Positions 38,393-45,372 of a DNA stretch of 45,372 bases are shown here, in pieces. This DNA is from Pseudobdellovibrionaceae bacterium. GTDB lineage: Bacteria; Bdellovibrionota; Bdellovibrionia; Bdellovibrionales; JAMPXM01. The stretch lies in NCBI GenBank assembly GCA_021463345.1, contig JAJTYM010000031.1:1-45372 (forward strand), read 5' to 3'. The first letter of the stretch is position 1; every line of letters starts with the position of its first letter. The position numbers were made by a program, and so were the translations under genes. The notes beneath the pieces were generated by a model that worked only from the letters and a program-made list of their open reading frames with translations, had not been told where the DNA came from and did not search any database.

Positions 38393-40698
38393 CGACCGAC
38401 CCTGCTGACTTCGGGATCGGCGGTCGCGCTGGGATAAGTGATCCGCGTCAGCGGGCGCCGGTGGCCGAAGGGAGCCCCCGTGGGCGGGCGAATCTGGATG
38501 CGATGGGCGTCGAGGTATTCAAAGAGCGACCGACGCTGCCTCGGATCCTCGAGAAGCGATTGCACGGCGGGGTAGGGCTCTTTGAGCCGTTCCTTGTAGT
38601 CCAGAGGCGGATGAGCGGAGGCCGTGGAACGGTCGGTCCTTGCGGGATTGGGGGCAAGACGTCGCTTGCCGCCGCCGGTGGTGGGCAGCGGCAGGGGACC
38701 GCTCGCGGCTATGGCGGCGCCAGTGGCACTATCGGCGGTGTTGTTGACGGCTTTGTTGGCGACGCGAGAGATGAGGGCGGTTGGGTCGGCGACCGGGATG
38801 CCCATCAAGGTCGTCGGTTCGTCACCAGCTTTGGGAGCCGCGCGAGCCGTGGCGTGTTCGCTCGCGACGGCACGGGTCGGCGCGGGAATGTACGCGGGGA
38901 GTCGATCGCTCGGGGGATCGTTCGGGAGATCCGCGGAGACTTTCGGCGGTTGACCGGGTTGGGGGTCGAGCGCGCGCGGCCGGCCGGAGCCGGGGGACGT
39001 GGGATCGAAGCCATTGCCGAGGGCGAGGCTGCGAGTGAAACCGTCCGTCGCCTTGGCGACGTAAGCGTAGACGCCCTCGGCTTTACGGTAGGTTTCAAAG
39101 GCTTGCCGTTCTGTTTGAGCGATGGCTGCGCGGGCAGGCGCTGGGTCGTCGAGGTCGACCTTCGGTCCCACAGCGGGCTCAGCGACGCGCACGGGCTTTT
39201 CCCCTTCGGGAGTTTGGATCGCGGGAGTGGGGATGAGCTCTTGCGGAGGTTTTCCGCCCACCGCTACGACACTGAAGATACGGGCCTGATCAATCTTGTC
39301 CCTCGTGAAGCATGCCTTGATGTCAGCACGGCAGGAGCCGACGGCGCGCTTGCGGAAATCGCCGAGTGCGACTTTGCGGGTCTCGCAGGCTTTTTCGAGC
39401 GATCCCTTGCAGAGGCCTTCCGTGAAGAGATCCACGAATGCTCCGGTTTGTTTTGCAAGGGTTTTCGCGCAGGATGCAGGTGGGACTCCGTATTTGGGGT
39501 TGCACGCTCTCTCGTTAATATTATGAATTGTCTCTTGCATCGCCTCTTTATAGACATCTTTTATCCAGATGAGACTGTCTGACCCCTCTTCCAAGAACCT
39601 TTGCAGGATCAAATCCTGAATTTCGGGATAGTCCGAGAATCCGGCCATCAGGCCGCGGAGCGATTCGAGATAACGGGATTTGGATTCTGCCTTGGCATTG
39701 TCGCAGATCCCCGGATCCAGCTGCTGTCTTGACCCGCAGCAAGCATTGACCTGTTGGATATCGCCTTCCGCGAGTCGCGCGGCATCGTGGAGGGTTTCAT
39801 GCCGGATCAGTTCCGCGGTCGCCTTTTCGTTTTGTAGATTTCGCAGGATGATCTCTCCGCTGGCTTCACGGTATTCCCCGGCGGGCTTTTTGCCTTCCAT
39901 CGACTCACATTTGTACTTGGATGCGGTGGGGTTCGCTGATTGTTGCGCCAGGTAACCACGAATTCGCACGGCTTCCGTGCTCCATCCGGCTTGCGCCATG
40001 CAGGCGAGGTATCGGTTCGTTCCCGGGTCGTTCTCGGTCATCATCTTCGCCAGAGACGAAACGACGTAGTGGAAACGGTGTCCGTCTTGGTCAAATCTCA
40101 AGCAGGAGTCATCGACCATCCCCGCGGATTGGATGATCCCGCTTTGCAGTTGGGTCATCTTTTTTTTGGCCTCAAACGCCAGATTCGAAGCGGAATTCTG
40201 GTGCCCGGAAAGGCCGCAGTCTTTTGGCGCCGATTCTCCGTCACTGGGGTCCTCGAACATCGTCGCGAAGTCCAGGTGGTGAGTTGCGGGGCGCCTGGAC
40301 GCCGCCTGCGCGATCACATAGGAGCGGGTGACGGGGCTGTATCGGAAGTGGACCGTGCGGACTCGCCCCTTCTCCATTTTGGAGAACGTCGCTGTCATAA
40401 AGATCCCGGCGACTTTGAAATCGAATTCAAGCCGTGAGTCCGCTCGTTGGATTTCCCATGAGTCCCACTCGCCGTCTTGATCCAGATCCATGAGCGTTTG
40501 CCGCTGGCTTTTGTCGAAAATGGTCATGCCGTCGACTCTGCCGTCATTGTCCGAGTCGAAGGAGATGGCGTGAGTGCGTTTTGATTTCACGAATCCGATT
40601 GGTTTCGCGCCCGCCGGCTCCAGGGAGAGGGCGACAAAAGCCGCGGTGAGAGCGGCTAACCAAGGAGAATGCTGGGCTTTGAGTCGAAAAGACGCCAC
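38389..40698 (-). CDS. secreted putative zinc metallopeptidase with Ca-binding repeats
   Basis: A 769-residue exported protein from GTG 40698, with signal peptide (WLAALTAAFVALSLEPAGA). Residues 48-56 (DSDNDGRVD) and 71-79 (DLDQDGEWD) are thrombospondin-3/EF-hand-like calcium loops. Residues 300-304 are HETLH, a perfect HExxH zinc motif, with Glu311 six residues later in ARLAEGD as a possible third ligand. The region 155-460 is cysteine-rich (at least 12 Cys). Residues about 500-769 are a Pro/Ala-rich, probably disordered tail. No named peptidase family is recognised, so activity is inferred from the motif. It is translationally coupled (ATGA) to the cyclase downstream. Confidence 0.65.
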   Translation of the reverse strand: MASFRLKAQHSPWLAALTAAFVALSLEPAGAKPIGFVKSKRTHAISFDSDNDGRVDGMTIFDKSQRQTLMDLDQDGEWDSWEIQRADSRLEFDFKVAGIFMTATFSKMEKGRVRTVHFRYSPVTRSYVIAQAASRRPATHHLDFATMFEDPSDGESAPKDCGLSGHQNSASNLAFEAKKKMTQLQSGIIQSAGMVDDSCLRFDQDGHRFHYVVSSLAKMMTENDPGTNRYLACMAQAGWSTEAVRIRGYLAQQSANPTASKYKCESMEGKKPAGEYREASGEIILRNLQNEKATAELIRHETLHDAARLAEGDIQQVNACCGSRQQLDPGICDNAKAESKSRYLESLRGLMAGFSDYPEIQDLILQRFLEEGSDSLIWIKDVYKEAMQETIHNINERACNPKYGVPPASCAKTLAKQTGAFVDLFTEGLCKGSLEKACETRKVALGDFRKRAVGSCRADIKACFTRDKIDQARIFSVVAVGGKPPQELIPTPAIQTPEGEKPVRVAEPAVGPKVDLDDPAPARAAIAQTERQAFETYRKAEGVYAYVAKATDGFTRSLALGNGFDPTSPGSGRPRALDPQPGQPPKVSADLPNDPPSDRLPAYIPAPTRAVASEHATARAAPKAGDEPTTLMGIPVADPTALISRVANKAVNNTADSATGAAIAASGPLPLPTTGGGKRRLAPNPARTDRSTASAHPPLDYKERLKEPYPAVQSLLEDPRQRRSLFEYLDAHRIQIRPPTGAPFGHRRPLTRITYPSATADPEVSRVGR

Positions 40699-40755
40699 GC
40701 CCTCTTATCGGCGGGCGGTGGCTAAATATAAGGATTTTAAGGGGAATGATCGAGG

Positions 40756-41820
40756 TTACTGACGAGCCGCGACGCGTGCCGATCGGACAAAGGGTTGAAC
40801 GGCGGAATAAAATGATTTTGTCGCCACGACATGATTTGCGGTTGTGAGAGAGAAACTATCCATAACACGTTCGGTCGTCACAGCTTCGGTGGTCGTCAGG
40901 CCGAAAACGTAGATCTTTCCGTCGTTGGATCTGCGCATCAGTGGCGCACCAGACATTCCGCCGACTGCGTTACAGTCCATGGCCCAGGTGTGACTCAAGG
41001 AACCATCAAGAGCCGCTCCATGAACTGCACACTTCGGGTCCAGCCAAACGCCAGATTCCATCGGACGGTCGCCGGGGAAGCCAGCCAAGCTGAAGAATCC
41101 TTCTTTGCCTTGAACCTGCTCCAGCTTGGCGTCGTAGAGTTCGAAGTGCCCGTACTTTTCCTTGGTGCCCAGGCATTCCGAGAGCCTTAAGAGCGCCCAG
41201 TCTTCGTCATCGCTTTGGCTGAATGGGTTGAATTTGCCCATGACTTCGACTGTCGCCGTCGCCTTCTCTGCAAACGGCGTAGTTGAAGTCTGGCCGACAT
41301 AGAATTCCATTTTCACGTTTTTGAGAGCGACCTTCGGTTTATTGGGTTCTGGATCGTAGGCAATATACCGAGTTGATTTTGTGCCTACGACCGAGTGGGC
41401 GGCCGTAAGAATATGGCATTCGCCTACCAAGAAGGCCGTCGAATGAGCATTCAGAGTGCGGTTGAAGAGCGCGCCGATCGGCGCCAGTTCCGCGCCCTTG
41501 GCGTGAGAGACGGGAACTTGGCGGTCTTGCAGATGCCGCGCAACCTTGAGCAGCATCGGGTCTTGTGAGCGCGCCGCGCTTGCGTAGCATTCCATGCCGG
41601 GCGCGCAGAAGCCGGCTTCCATTGTCGTGTGCTGATCCGAAACGCGGGAGGGGGGGGGCGTGCGTGATGGCGCGGGGGCTTGACGTGCGTTGCCGTGAGA
41701 GATCGCTTTATCGATCGCGCTCAGTTGTTCCATCAGCGATGAGTTCGCAAGAGCCGTCGGGGAGCCGGCGAGGAGGCTTGTCAGTATCGTCATAGCGGCG
41801 AATCCCCAGTATCGTAACAT
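40756..41820 (-). CDS. secreted trypsin-like serine protease (S1/V8-type)
   Basis: A 354-residue exported protease: signal peptide MLRYWGFAAMTILTSLLAGS with cleavage near ALA-NS, a Pro-rich linker (about 48-65), then a chymotrypsin-fold domain. The triad is visible: His142 in ECHILTAAHSVVG, Asp207 in DDEDWALLRL and Ser290 in NAVGGMSGAPLM. Cysteine pairs around the His (EC-HILTAAH) and Ser (DCNAVGG) suggest disulfides. It probably acts in the periplasm or outside the cell. A lone TTGACC box lies upstream on the minus strand, but the -10 is poor, so promoter placement is uncertain. Confidence 0.88.
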   Translation of the reverse strand: MLRYWGFAAMTILTSLLAGSPTALANSSLMEQLSAIDKAISHGNARQAPAPSRTPPPSRVSDQHTTMEAGFCAPGMECYASAARSQDPMLLKVARHLQDRQVPVSHAKGAELAPIGALFNRTLNAHSTAFLVGECHILTAAHSVVGTKSTRYIAYDPEPNKPKVALKNVKMEFYVGQTSTTPFAEKATATVEVMGKFNPFSQSDDEDWALLRLSECLGTKEKYGHFELYDAKLEQVQGKEGFFSLAGFPGDRPMESGVWLDPKCAVHGAALDGSLSHTWAMDCNAVGGMSGAPLMRRSNDGKIYVFGLTTTEAVTTERVMDSFSLTTANHVVATKSFYSAVQPFVRSARVAARQ

Positions 41821-42190
41821 AACCCACCGTTCCCCTTTGCGTTTCTACAAACCTGTTTTGCAACGTCGTGGCCAGAGGAGAAGGGGATACCGTGCCCAAA
41901 GAGCAAGGGTCAAAATCGGAATTAATCATGAGAAAATAGTGAGTTACACGTATGTCTCAATCCGATAACGCAACATAACTCTTCCGAGTAAAGATCTTGT
42001 AAAGAAACAGAGCCAAATTTGCGCGATACCGTGCCGAAATACGCCATCTGCAGCCATGAGCGTAGTCACCGTTCGCAAGCCCATCCAATCGAGATCCCGA
42101 CTTTTTGGGTACCTCACGGTGAACGAGATGAAGGTGCACAGTTTTTGATCTTTTCTTTGGAGTTTTTTCTATATTTCATACTAAATGTAG
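41821..42190 (+). other. AT-richer intergenic region upstream of the toxin-antitoxin pair
   Basis: About 370 bases of markedly lower GC than the surroundings separate the serine protease start from the higBA operator. It must hold the divergent promoters. TTGATC (42145-42150) with TATATT (42170-42175) is a weak plus-strand candidate with a long 19-base spacer. No small ORF with a ribosome-binding site was seen; an open frame from 42019 into the toxin is an unsupported extension. Confidence 0.4.
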
Positions 42191-42208
42191 TATACATATA
42201 TATGTATA
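42191..42208 (+). promoter_or_regulatory. 18-bp perfect palindrome, probable HigA operator
   Basis: TATACATATATATGTATA is identical to its reverse complement. It ends two bases before the GGAGAGG ribosome-binding site of the toxin gene and overlaps likely -10 sequences. In HigBA-type systems the HTH antitoxin binds such a palindrome to repress its own operon. Seen directly; the regulatory role is inferred. Confidence 0.65.
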
Positions 42209-42219
42209 GTGGAGAGGTA

Positions 42220-42531
42220 GTGAAAGAAGTTGTTTGGATGGGCGACAGCAAGGCTGCCATCAGTGAATTCCCAGTCCCCGTAAAAGAGGATTTAGGCTTT
42301 CAACTCTATCAACTTCAGCAAGGTAAATCGCCTCAGAACAGCCGCCCAATGAAGAGCATAGGGGCGGGCGTCTTTGAGCTAAGGGAGCAAGATCACCAGG
42401 GCTGGTATCGTGTAATCTACGCACTGCAGGTGAAGGGCAAAATTTATGTGCTCCACGCCTTCAGAAAACAAAGCGCGAAGACGCCCAAGGACGATCTTGA
42501 TCTTGCAAAGCGACGGTTTAAACAAATTTAA
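42220..42531 (+). CDS. higB: HigB/RelE-like toxin (phage Gp49-like family)
   Basis: A 103-residue protein from GTG 42220 with GGAG five bases upstream. It begins MKEVVWMGDSKAAISEFPVP and contains QLYQLQQGKSPQNSRPMKSI, GAGVFELREQDHQGWYRVIY, then VLHAFRKQSAKTPKDDLDLA. LxxGxxP-x-xKxxGxGxxELR, YRVxY and LHAFxKKxxKTPxxDIxxA are the signature blocks of the Gp49/HigB family of mRNA-cleaving toxins. The longer open frame to 42019 has no ribosome-binding site and crosses the operator. The antitoxin follows 12 bases later, the toxin-first order typical of HigBA. Confidence 0.88.
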   Translation: MKEVVWMGDSKAAISEFPVPVKEDLGFQLYQLQQGKSPQNSRPMKSIGAGVFELREQDHQGWYRVIYALQVKGKIYVLHAFRKQSAKTPKDDLDLAKRRFKQI

Positions 42532-42543
42532 GTGGAGTGGTCC

Positions 42544-42825
42544 ATGAAAAAACGAAAATCCGTCTTTCACGATCTCGGATTCAGCGAGGATGAGAGCCTT
42601 GCTTTGACGTTCAAGGCCGACATTTACGGTAAAATCCTCGATGTCGTGGAGAAACGAAAAATCAAACCCCGAGAGCTTGAGAAGATGCTCGATGTGCCGC
42701 AGCCTAGGGTGAGTGAGCTTTTGAACGGGAAAATGTCGCTTCTCAGTATCGAAAGGCTCCTTTCTTATCTCGAAAAGATGGGTGTTCAGGCGTCTGTGTC
42801 ATTCAAGACTAAACGGGCTAGCTAA
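42544..42825 (+). CDS. higA: XRE-family antitoxin (HigA-like)
   Basis: A 93-residue protein; ATG 42544 has GTGGAG about six bases upstream, preferred over an in-frame GTG at 42532. The N-terminal half (HDLGFSEDESLALTFKADIY) and the helix-turn-helix (IKPRELEKMLDVPQPRVSEL, then LNGKMSLLSIERLLSYLEKM) match the XRE antitoxins paired with Gp49-like toxins. It should bind and neutralise the toxin and repress through the palindrome at 42191-42208. The codon use and lower GC resemble the toxin more than flanking genes, compatible with horizontal acquisition. Confidence 0.88.
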   Translation: MKKRKSVFHDLGFSEDESLALTFKADIYGKILDVVEKRKIKPRELEKMLDVPQPRVSELLNGKMSLLSIERLLSYLEKMGVQASVSFKTKRAS

Positions 42826-42959
42826 GCTCAGGTCACTTGAAGTTGGTCGGATCGTCGGTCCCGCGATCACCATCGCGAGTGAAGATCAGCGGAGATCTCC
42901 GGCTTCAAGTCGGCGACGAATAACCCGAATCGTGCCTGCTGTTCGATCCTATTCTCTAC

Positions 42960-44351
42960 TTACTGGAGTTTACCTTTTGAGGAAGGAGAGGCGAGTGGGA
43001 GCAGAAGCGAGATTTTTGTCCCGATTCCAATTCGGGATTCAATTCTCAACTCGCCCCCCGCCCTTTCTGCTATTTGCTTGGCTTGGAAAAGTCCCAATCC
43101 ATTGCCTTGAGTCGCCCCCTTGCCACATTTGCCATGAGAATATCCGCGTCGACCGATCAGTGGAATGATCTCGTCGGGAATTCCCATGCCGTTATCAGAA
43201 ACTGTAATTATCGCTTTATCACCGACTCGTGTCAGTTCGATCGCGACATGGCCGTCGGCGTGAATCGCTTCGGCCGCATTATTCACGATATTGGAAACGG
43301 CTCTTTGCAGCTGCCCAGGATCGACCCTAGCGAAGAGTTCATCCGCGTCAAAAAACTTACTATGGATAACCATGTTCGTTCTGCCGCTGAGTTCGACTTG
43401 TTTTTCCTTCACTATGTCGCGGACAATCTCACGTAGCGGGAGTGGAGAGGGGTTCGTTTGGTTCTCTGCAGGCTGTTCGAACTCTGACCGTCGGCGGGCG
43501 TAGGCCAGCAAATCATCTGAAATGCTTTGGATTCGATCCGCTGCTTGGCGGATGAGGGAGACTCGTTCCGTCGGCATGCCTTTTAGCCCGTGGGTTGCGA
43601 TTTTCAGCGCGCTTAATGGAGAGCGAATATCGTGGGCGACCTGCTTTGCGATTTCATACGTAGTGTTGGCTTCGGCGAACTCTGCACGGGACTTCGAATG
43701 CTCATCCATCGCGAGAATGAGTTGTTTTAGTGACTCCGCGCAGGCGGGAGAGAGAGTGCCGTCTTGGATTTGATCTGCGAGATGCGCGATGTCCTGTCCT
43801 CCGGAGGCACCATCGCGATGCGAGGATCGGGCGAGTAGGATGATCCGCTTCTCTAAGAAGCTGAGGGCGCTCGCCGTTCGCGAATTTGCGTAGCCCATGA
43901 GAATGGCGGCGAATAAGGCCAGAGAAAGGTAAAAGCCAACATTGTCGATAAAGACCGTCATCGCTGTGTGGGTGATGTCGATCGAGTAGGTAACATTCGC
44001 GATATGGAGGCCGTTCGAGACCAGTTCGAATCGTTGGTGTGCCAGGATGCCGCTCGGCTTCTCATGCGCGGATGCCGAGATCTTACCGCTGGGGAAAGCG
44101 ACGGGCTCGATCTGAATCGCCGCGACTCTGCCGTTCAAAAACGGCCAGAGCATCTTGTGCGCTCGAATGAGGTCATTCTGTCTGATCGCATCTTCGATTT
44201 GAGGTGATTGAGCCGAAAGTGAACGTTGAATCGAGGCCATTTCCCCAAGTAGCGCGCTCCCGAGCGAAATAGAAAACAAGAGCGCGACGAACACGATCGC
44301 TGCGGTCATGTACCTCGCGTTCAGATAATGCCTCAAGTTCGCGCGATTCAT
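42960..44351 (-). CDS. membrane sensor histidine kinase
   Basis: A 463-residue kinase. Membrane helices at about 14-36 and 136-156 flank a periplasmic sensor of roughly 100 residues. The dimerisation helix carries His240 in KQVAHDIRSPLSALKI. The ATPase domain has SNIVNNAAEAI (N-box), VSDNGMGIPDE (G1), RRGYSHGKCGKGATQGNGLG (F and G2 regions) and ends in GTKISLLLPL. All boxes are intact. ATG 44351 overlaps the stop of the solute-binding protein gene (ATGA), suggesting that protein delivered ligand to this sensor. No response regulator is present in the window. Confidence 0.88.
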   Translation of the reverse strand: MNRANLRHYLNARYMTAAIVFVALLFSISLGSALLGEMASIQRSLSAQSPQIEDAIRQNDLIRAHKMLWPFLNGRVAAIQIEPVAFPSGKISASAHEKPSGILAHQRFELVSNGLHIANVTYSIDITHTAMTVFIDNVGFYLSLALFAAILMGYANSRTASALSFLEKRIILLARSSHRDGASGGQDIAHLADQIQDGTLSPACAESLKQLILAMDEHSKSRAEFAEANTTYEIAKQVAHDIRSPLSALKIATHGLKGMPTERVSLIRQAADRIQSISDDLLAYARRRSEFEQPAENQTNPSPLPLREIVRDIVKEKQVELSGRTNMVIHSKFFDADELFARVDPGQLQRAVSNIVNNAAEAIHADGHVAIELTRVGDKAIITVSDNGMGIPDEIIPLIGRRGYSHGKCGKGATQGNGLGLFQAKQIAERAGGELRIESRIGIGTKISLLLPLASPSSKGKLQ

Positions 44352-45303
44352 GGTTTGAGTTCAGCGACTTCAGGGTATTCGAGGAAGTTGCGGCCGGTCG
44401 AATTCCCCTTCATCGTTCGTGGGTAATAAAAAGTACGCATCTCTTGATACAGAGGCAGGACGACATGAGAGTCGAGGATTTCTTGGTTTATCTCCGAGGC
44501 CAAGTCGGTCGCCGTATCTCCACTCGCGTTCTCGAGAAGATTCATTCTGGCATCGAGAATCGGGCCGAAATCGAGCAGCCTTCGTCGCTGGTCCACGATT
44601 GGTTCGAAAAACGGGGAAATTTCTGGCCTGACCGCGTCTATCGCGACGACGTAAAGATCGTACCCCGGCCTGCGGCCGAACACATCGCGAATGAAGTCAG
44701 CCGTCGTAACGGCGGCGGTTGAGATTTTGAGTCCCGTACGTTCCTCAAACTCTTCAAAGACCCTCTTCAGATTTTCTTCGTTCCCGGTGTTCCAGTTTAT
44801 GAATTTAAATGATTCATCCCCACGTTTGACGGATGCCCTTTTGCAGTTCTGGGCAACCATTTTTCTTCGCGCATGGCCGACCCCAACAGGAATGACCCCA
44901 TCGACGTCAGAGAAATTCAGCTGACCGTTCATGAAGGCCTTTCGAAATTCATGGATCGGCATGCATTGAAATATCAAAGCGCGGACCATCGGATCTTTGA
45001 TGTTGATGAACAGATTGACTGTTTGAAGCAAGGATACGTCGAACATTTTCATATCATGTTTCAGCCAGTCCGGCTGGTCCTTCAGGAGCACCCGGTTGAA
45101 GTCCTCCACGGACCGGTCCTGTAGGATCGGGTCTGTGGGGCCCGAGTAATCTAAGAATCGAATGGAGTTGAAGTGGCCCTCAGCGAATTCCTTTTTCTGC
45201 AGGGTTAATGAGGATTTGTCTCTTGAAACCACTTGAAAGGGACCCAGTCCGATTTCCCAGCGAGGGTCAGAGGAATGGAGTGCGGGCGCGTGATCGGAGT
45301 CGA
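44348..45303 (-). pseudogene. family 5 extracellular solute-binding protein, 5' end lost at an IS3-family element
   Basis: The open frame holds the C-terminal half of a SBP_bac_5 (oligopeptide/dipeptide-type) binding protein. It enters with DPRWEIGLGPFQVVSRDKSS, equivalent to the family's GTGPYxxxSW region, followed by SLLQTVNLFINIKDPMVRAL, then YDLYVVAIDAVRPE and VVLPLYQEMRTFYYP near the end. A family member is normally 500-600 residues, so the signal peptide and first half are missing. The frame is blocked upstream by a TGA at 45323-45325 inside an IS3-family tail. A GTG at 45232 could start a 294-residue product, but it would lack an export signal. It overlaps the kinase by four bases. Confidence 0.7.
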
Positions 45304-45372
45304 TCAGCCTAGAGCTTCGTGATCAGCCGACTGACGGTTGACTTCTTGTGATATCCGACCCTCTCCAGTTTT
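45304..45372 (-). mobile_element. IS3-family transposase C-terminal tail (continues beyond the right edge)
   Basis: On the minus strand one frame reads SQEVNRQSADHEALG then TGA (45304-45306) and another ends TVSRLITKL at TAG (45309-45311). These correspond to the two frame ends of the remnant at 1363-1503 (INRQTAVTKL and DRGHEALN). The shared core around AGAGCTTCGTGA is identical in 12 bases and the flanks are roughly 70 percent alike by eye. The transposase body would lie to the right of the window. Too short to name the element. Confidence 0.5.

Noticed and set aside
38461-39582. Plus-strand open frame of 373 codons
   Set aside because: Antisense to the Pro/Ala-rich tail of the secreted HExxH protein; Gly/Arg-rich mirror sequence without a ribosome-binding site.
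42019-42219. N-terminal extension of the HigB-like toxin
   Set aside because: It would cross the palindromic operator and has no ribosome-binding site; toxin homology begins at GTG 42220.

Overview
The window is high-GC, densely packed chromosomal DNA of a free-living, Gram-negative-type bacterium: it has several signal peptides, outer-membrane barrel candidates, an AsmA-type protein and many sensor kinases. A TIGR02147-type regulator (19070-19891), a family known mainly from Bdellovibrionota and Fibrobacterota, together with an Rsm22-type methyltransferase, tryptophan 2,3-dioxygenase and a set of secreted proteases, points to a Bdellovibrionota-like lineage. That placement is inference. No rRNA, tRNA or CRISPR array was seen.

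Layout. 1-1700 is a scrap yard: the tail of a RelE-type toxin, a frameshifted IS630 transposase remnant, a small secreted protein and an IS3-family transposase tail. 1667-4484 holds a barrel lipoprotein, dCMP deaminase and two lineage-type unknowns. 4626-8822 holds a cyclic-nucleotide-binding zinc-ribbon protein, a multi-PAS histidine kinase and a ferritin-like protein. 8964-11632 is a decayed galactofuranose-type sugar locus: galE and a glycosyltransferase are intact, but between them UDP-galactopyranose mutase and a second gene survive only as a fused relic. 12217-13611 holds a small outer-membrane protein, a 40-residue membrane peptide and two tandem paralogous small proteins. 13791-19891 looks like a lipid or glycolipid locus: acyltransferase, UGT-type glycosyltransferase, acyl-CoA/ACP ligase, thioester reductase and a TIGR02147 regulator. 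19901-23636 has Rsm22, kynurenine formamidase, a Bcp peroxiredoxin with a lysine/threonine-rich tail, and tryptophan 2,3-dioxygenase. 23790-30625 is one minus-strand operon with several ATGA overlaps (secreted protein, M42-like peptidase, arginase-family enzyme, threonine aldolase, AsmA), driven by a strong promoter placed so close to the start codon that the mRNA should be leaderless. 30727-32753 holds an SRPBCC protein, an unknown and an HvfC/DUF2063-like protein. 32928-33871 is a histidine kinase broken by one extra copy of a 5-base repeat. 34117-41820 holds a class III nucleotide cyclase with HEAT-like repeats, a membrane protein with two cyclic-nucleotide-binding domains, a secreted putative metalloprotease and a secreted trypsin-like protease. 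42191-42825 is a HigBA-type toxin-antitoxin pair behind a perfect 18-base palindrome. 42960-45303 is a histidine kinase coupled to a family 5 solute-binding protein, whose 5' part is lost at a second IS3-family tail at the right edge.

Themes. Cyclic-nucleotide signalling recurs (one cyclase and three binding domains in two proteins). Several genes are in active decay (glf, a kinase, a solute-binding protein, two transposases, one small protein). Two related IS3-family tails, in the same orientation, lie near both ends of the window.
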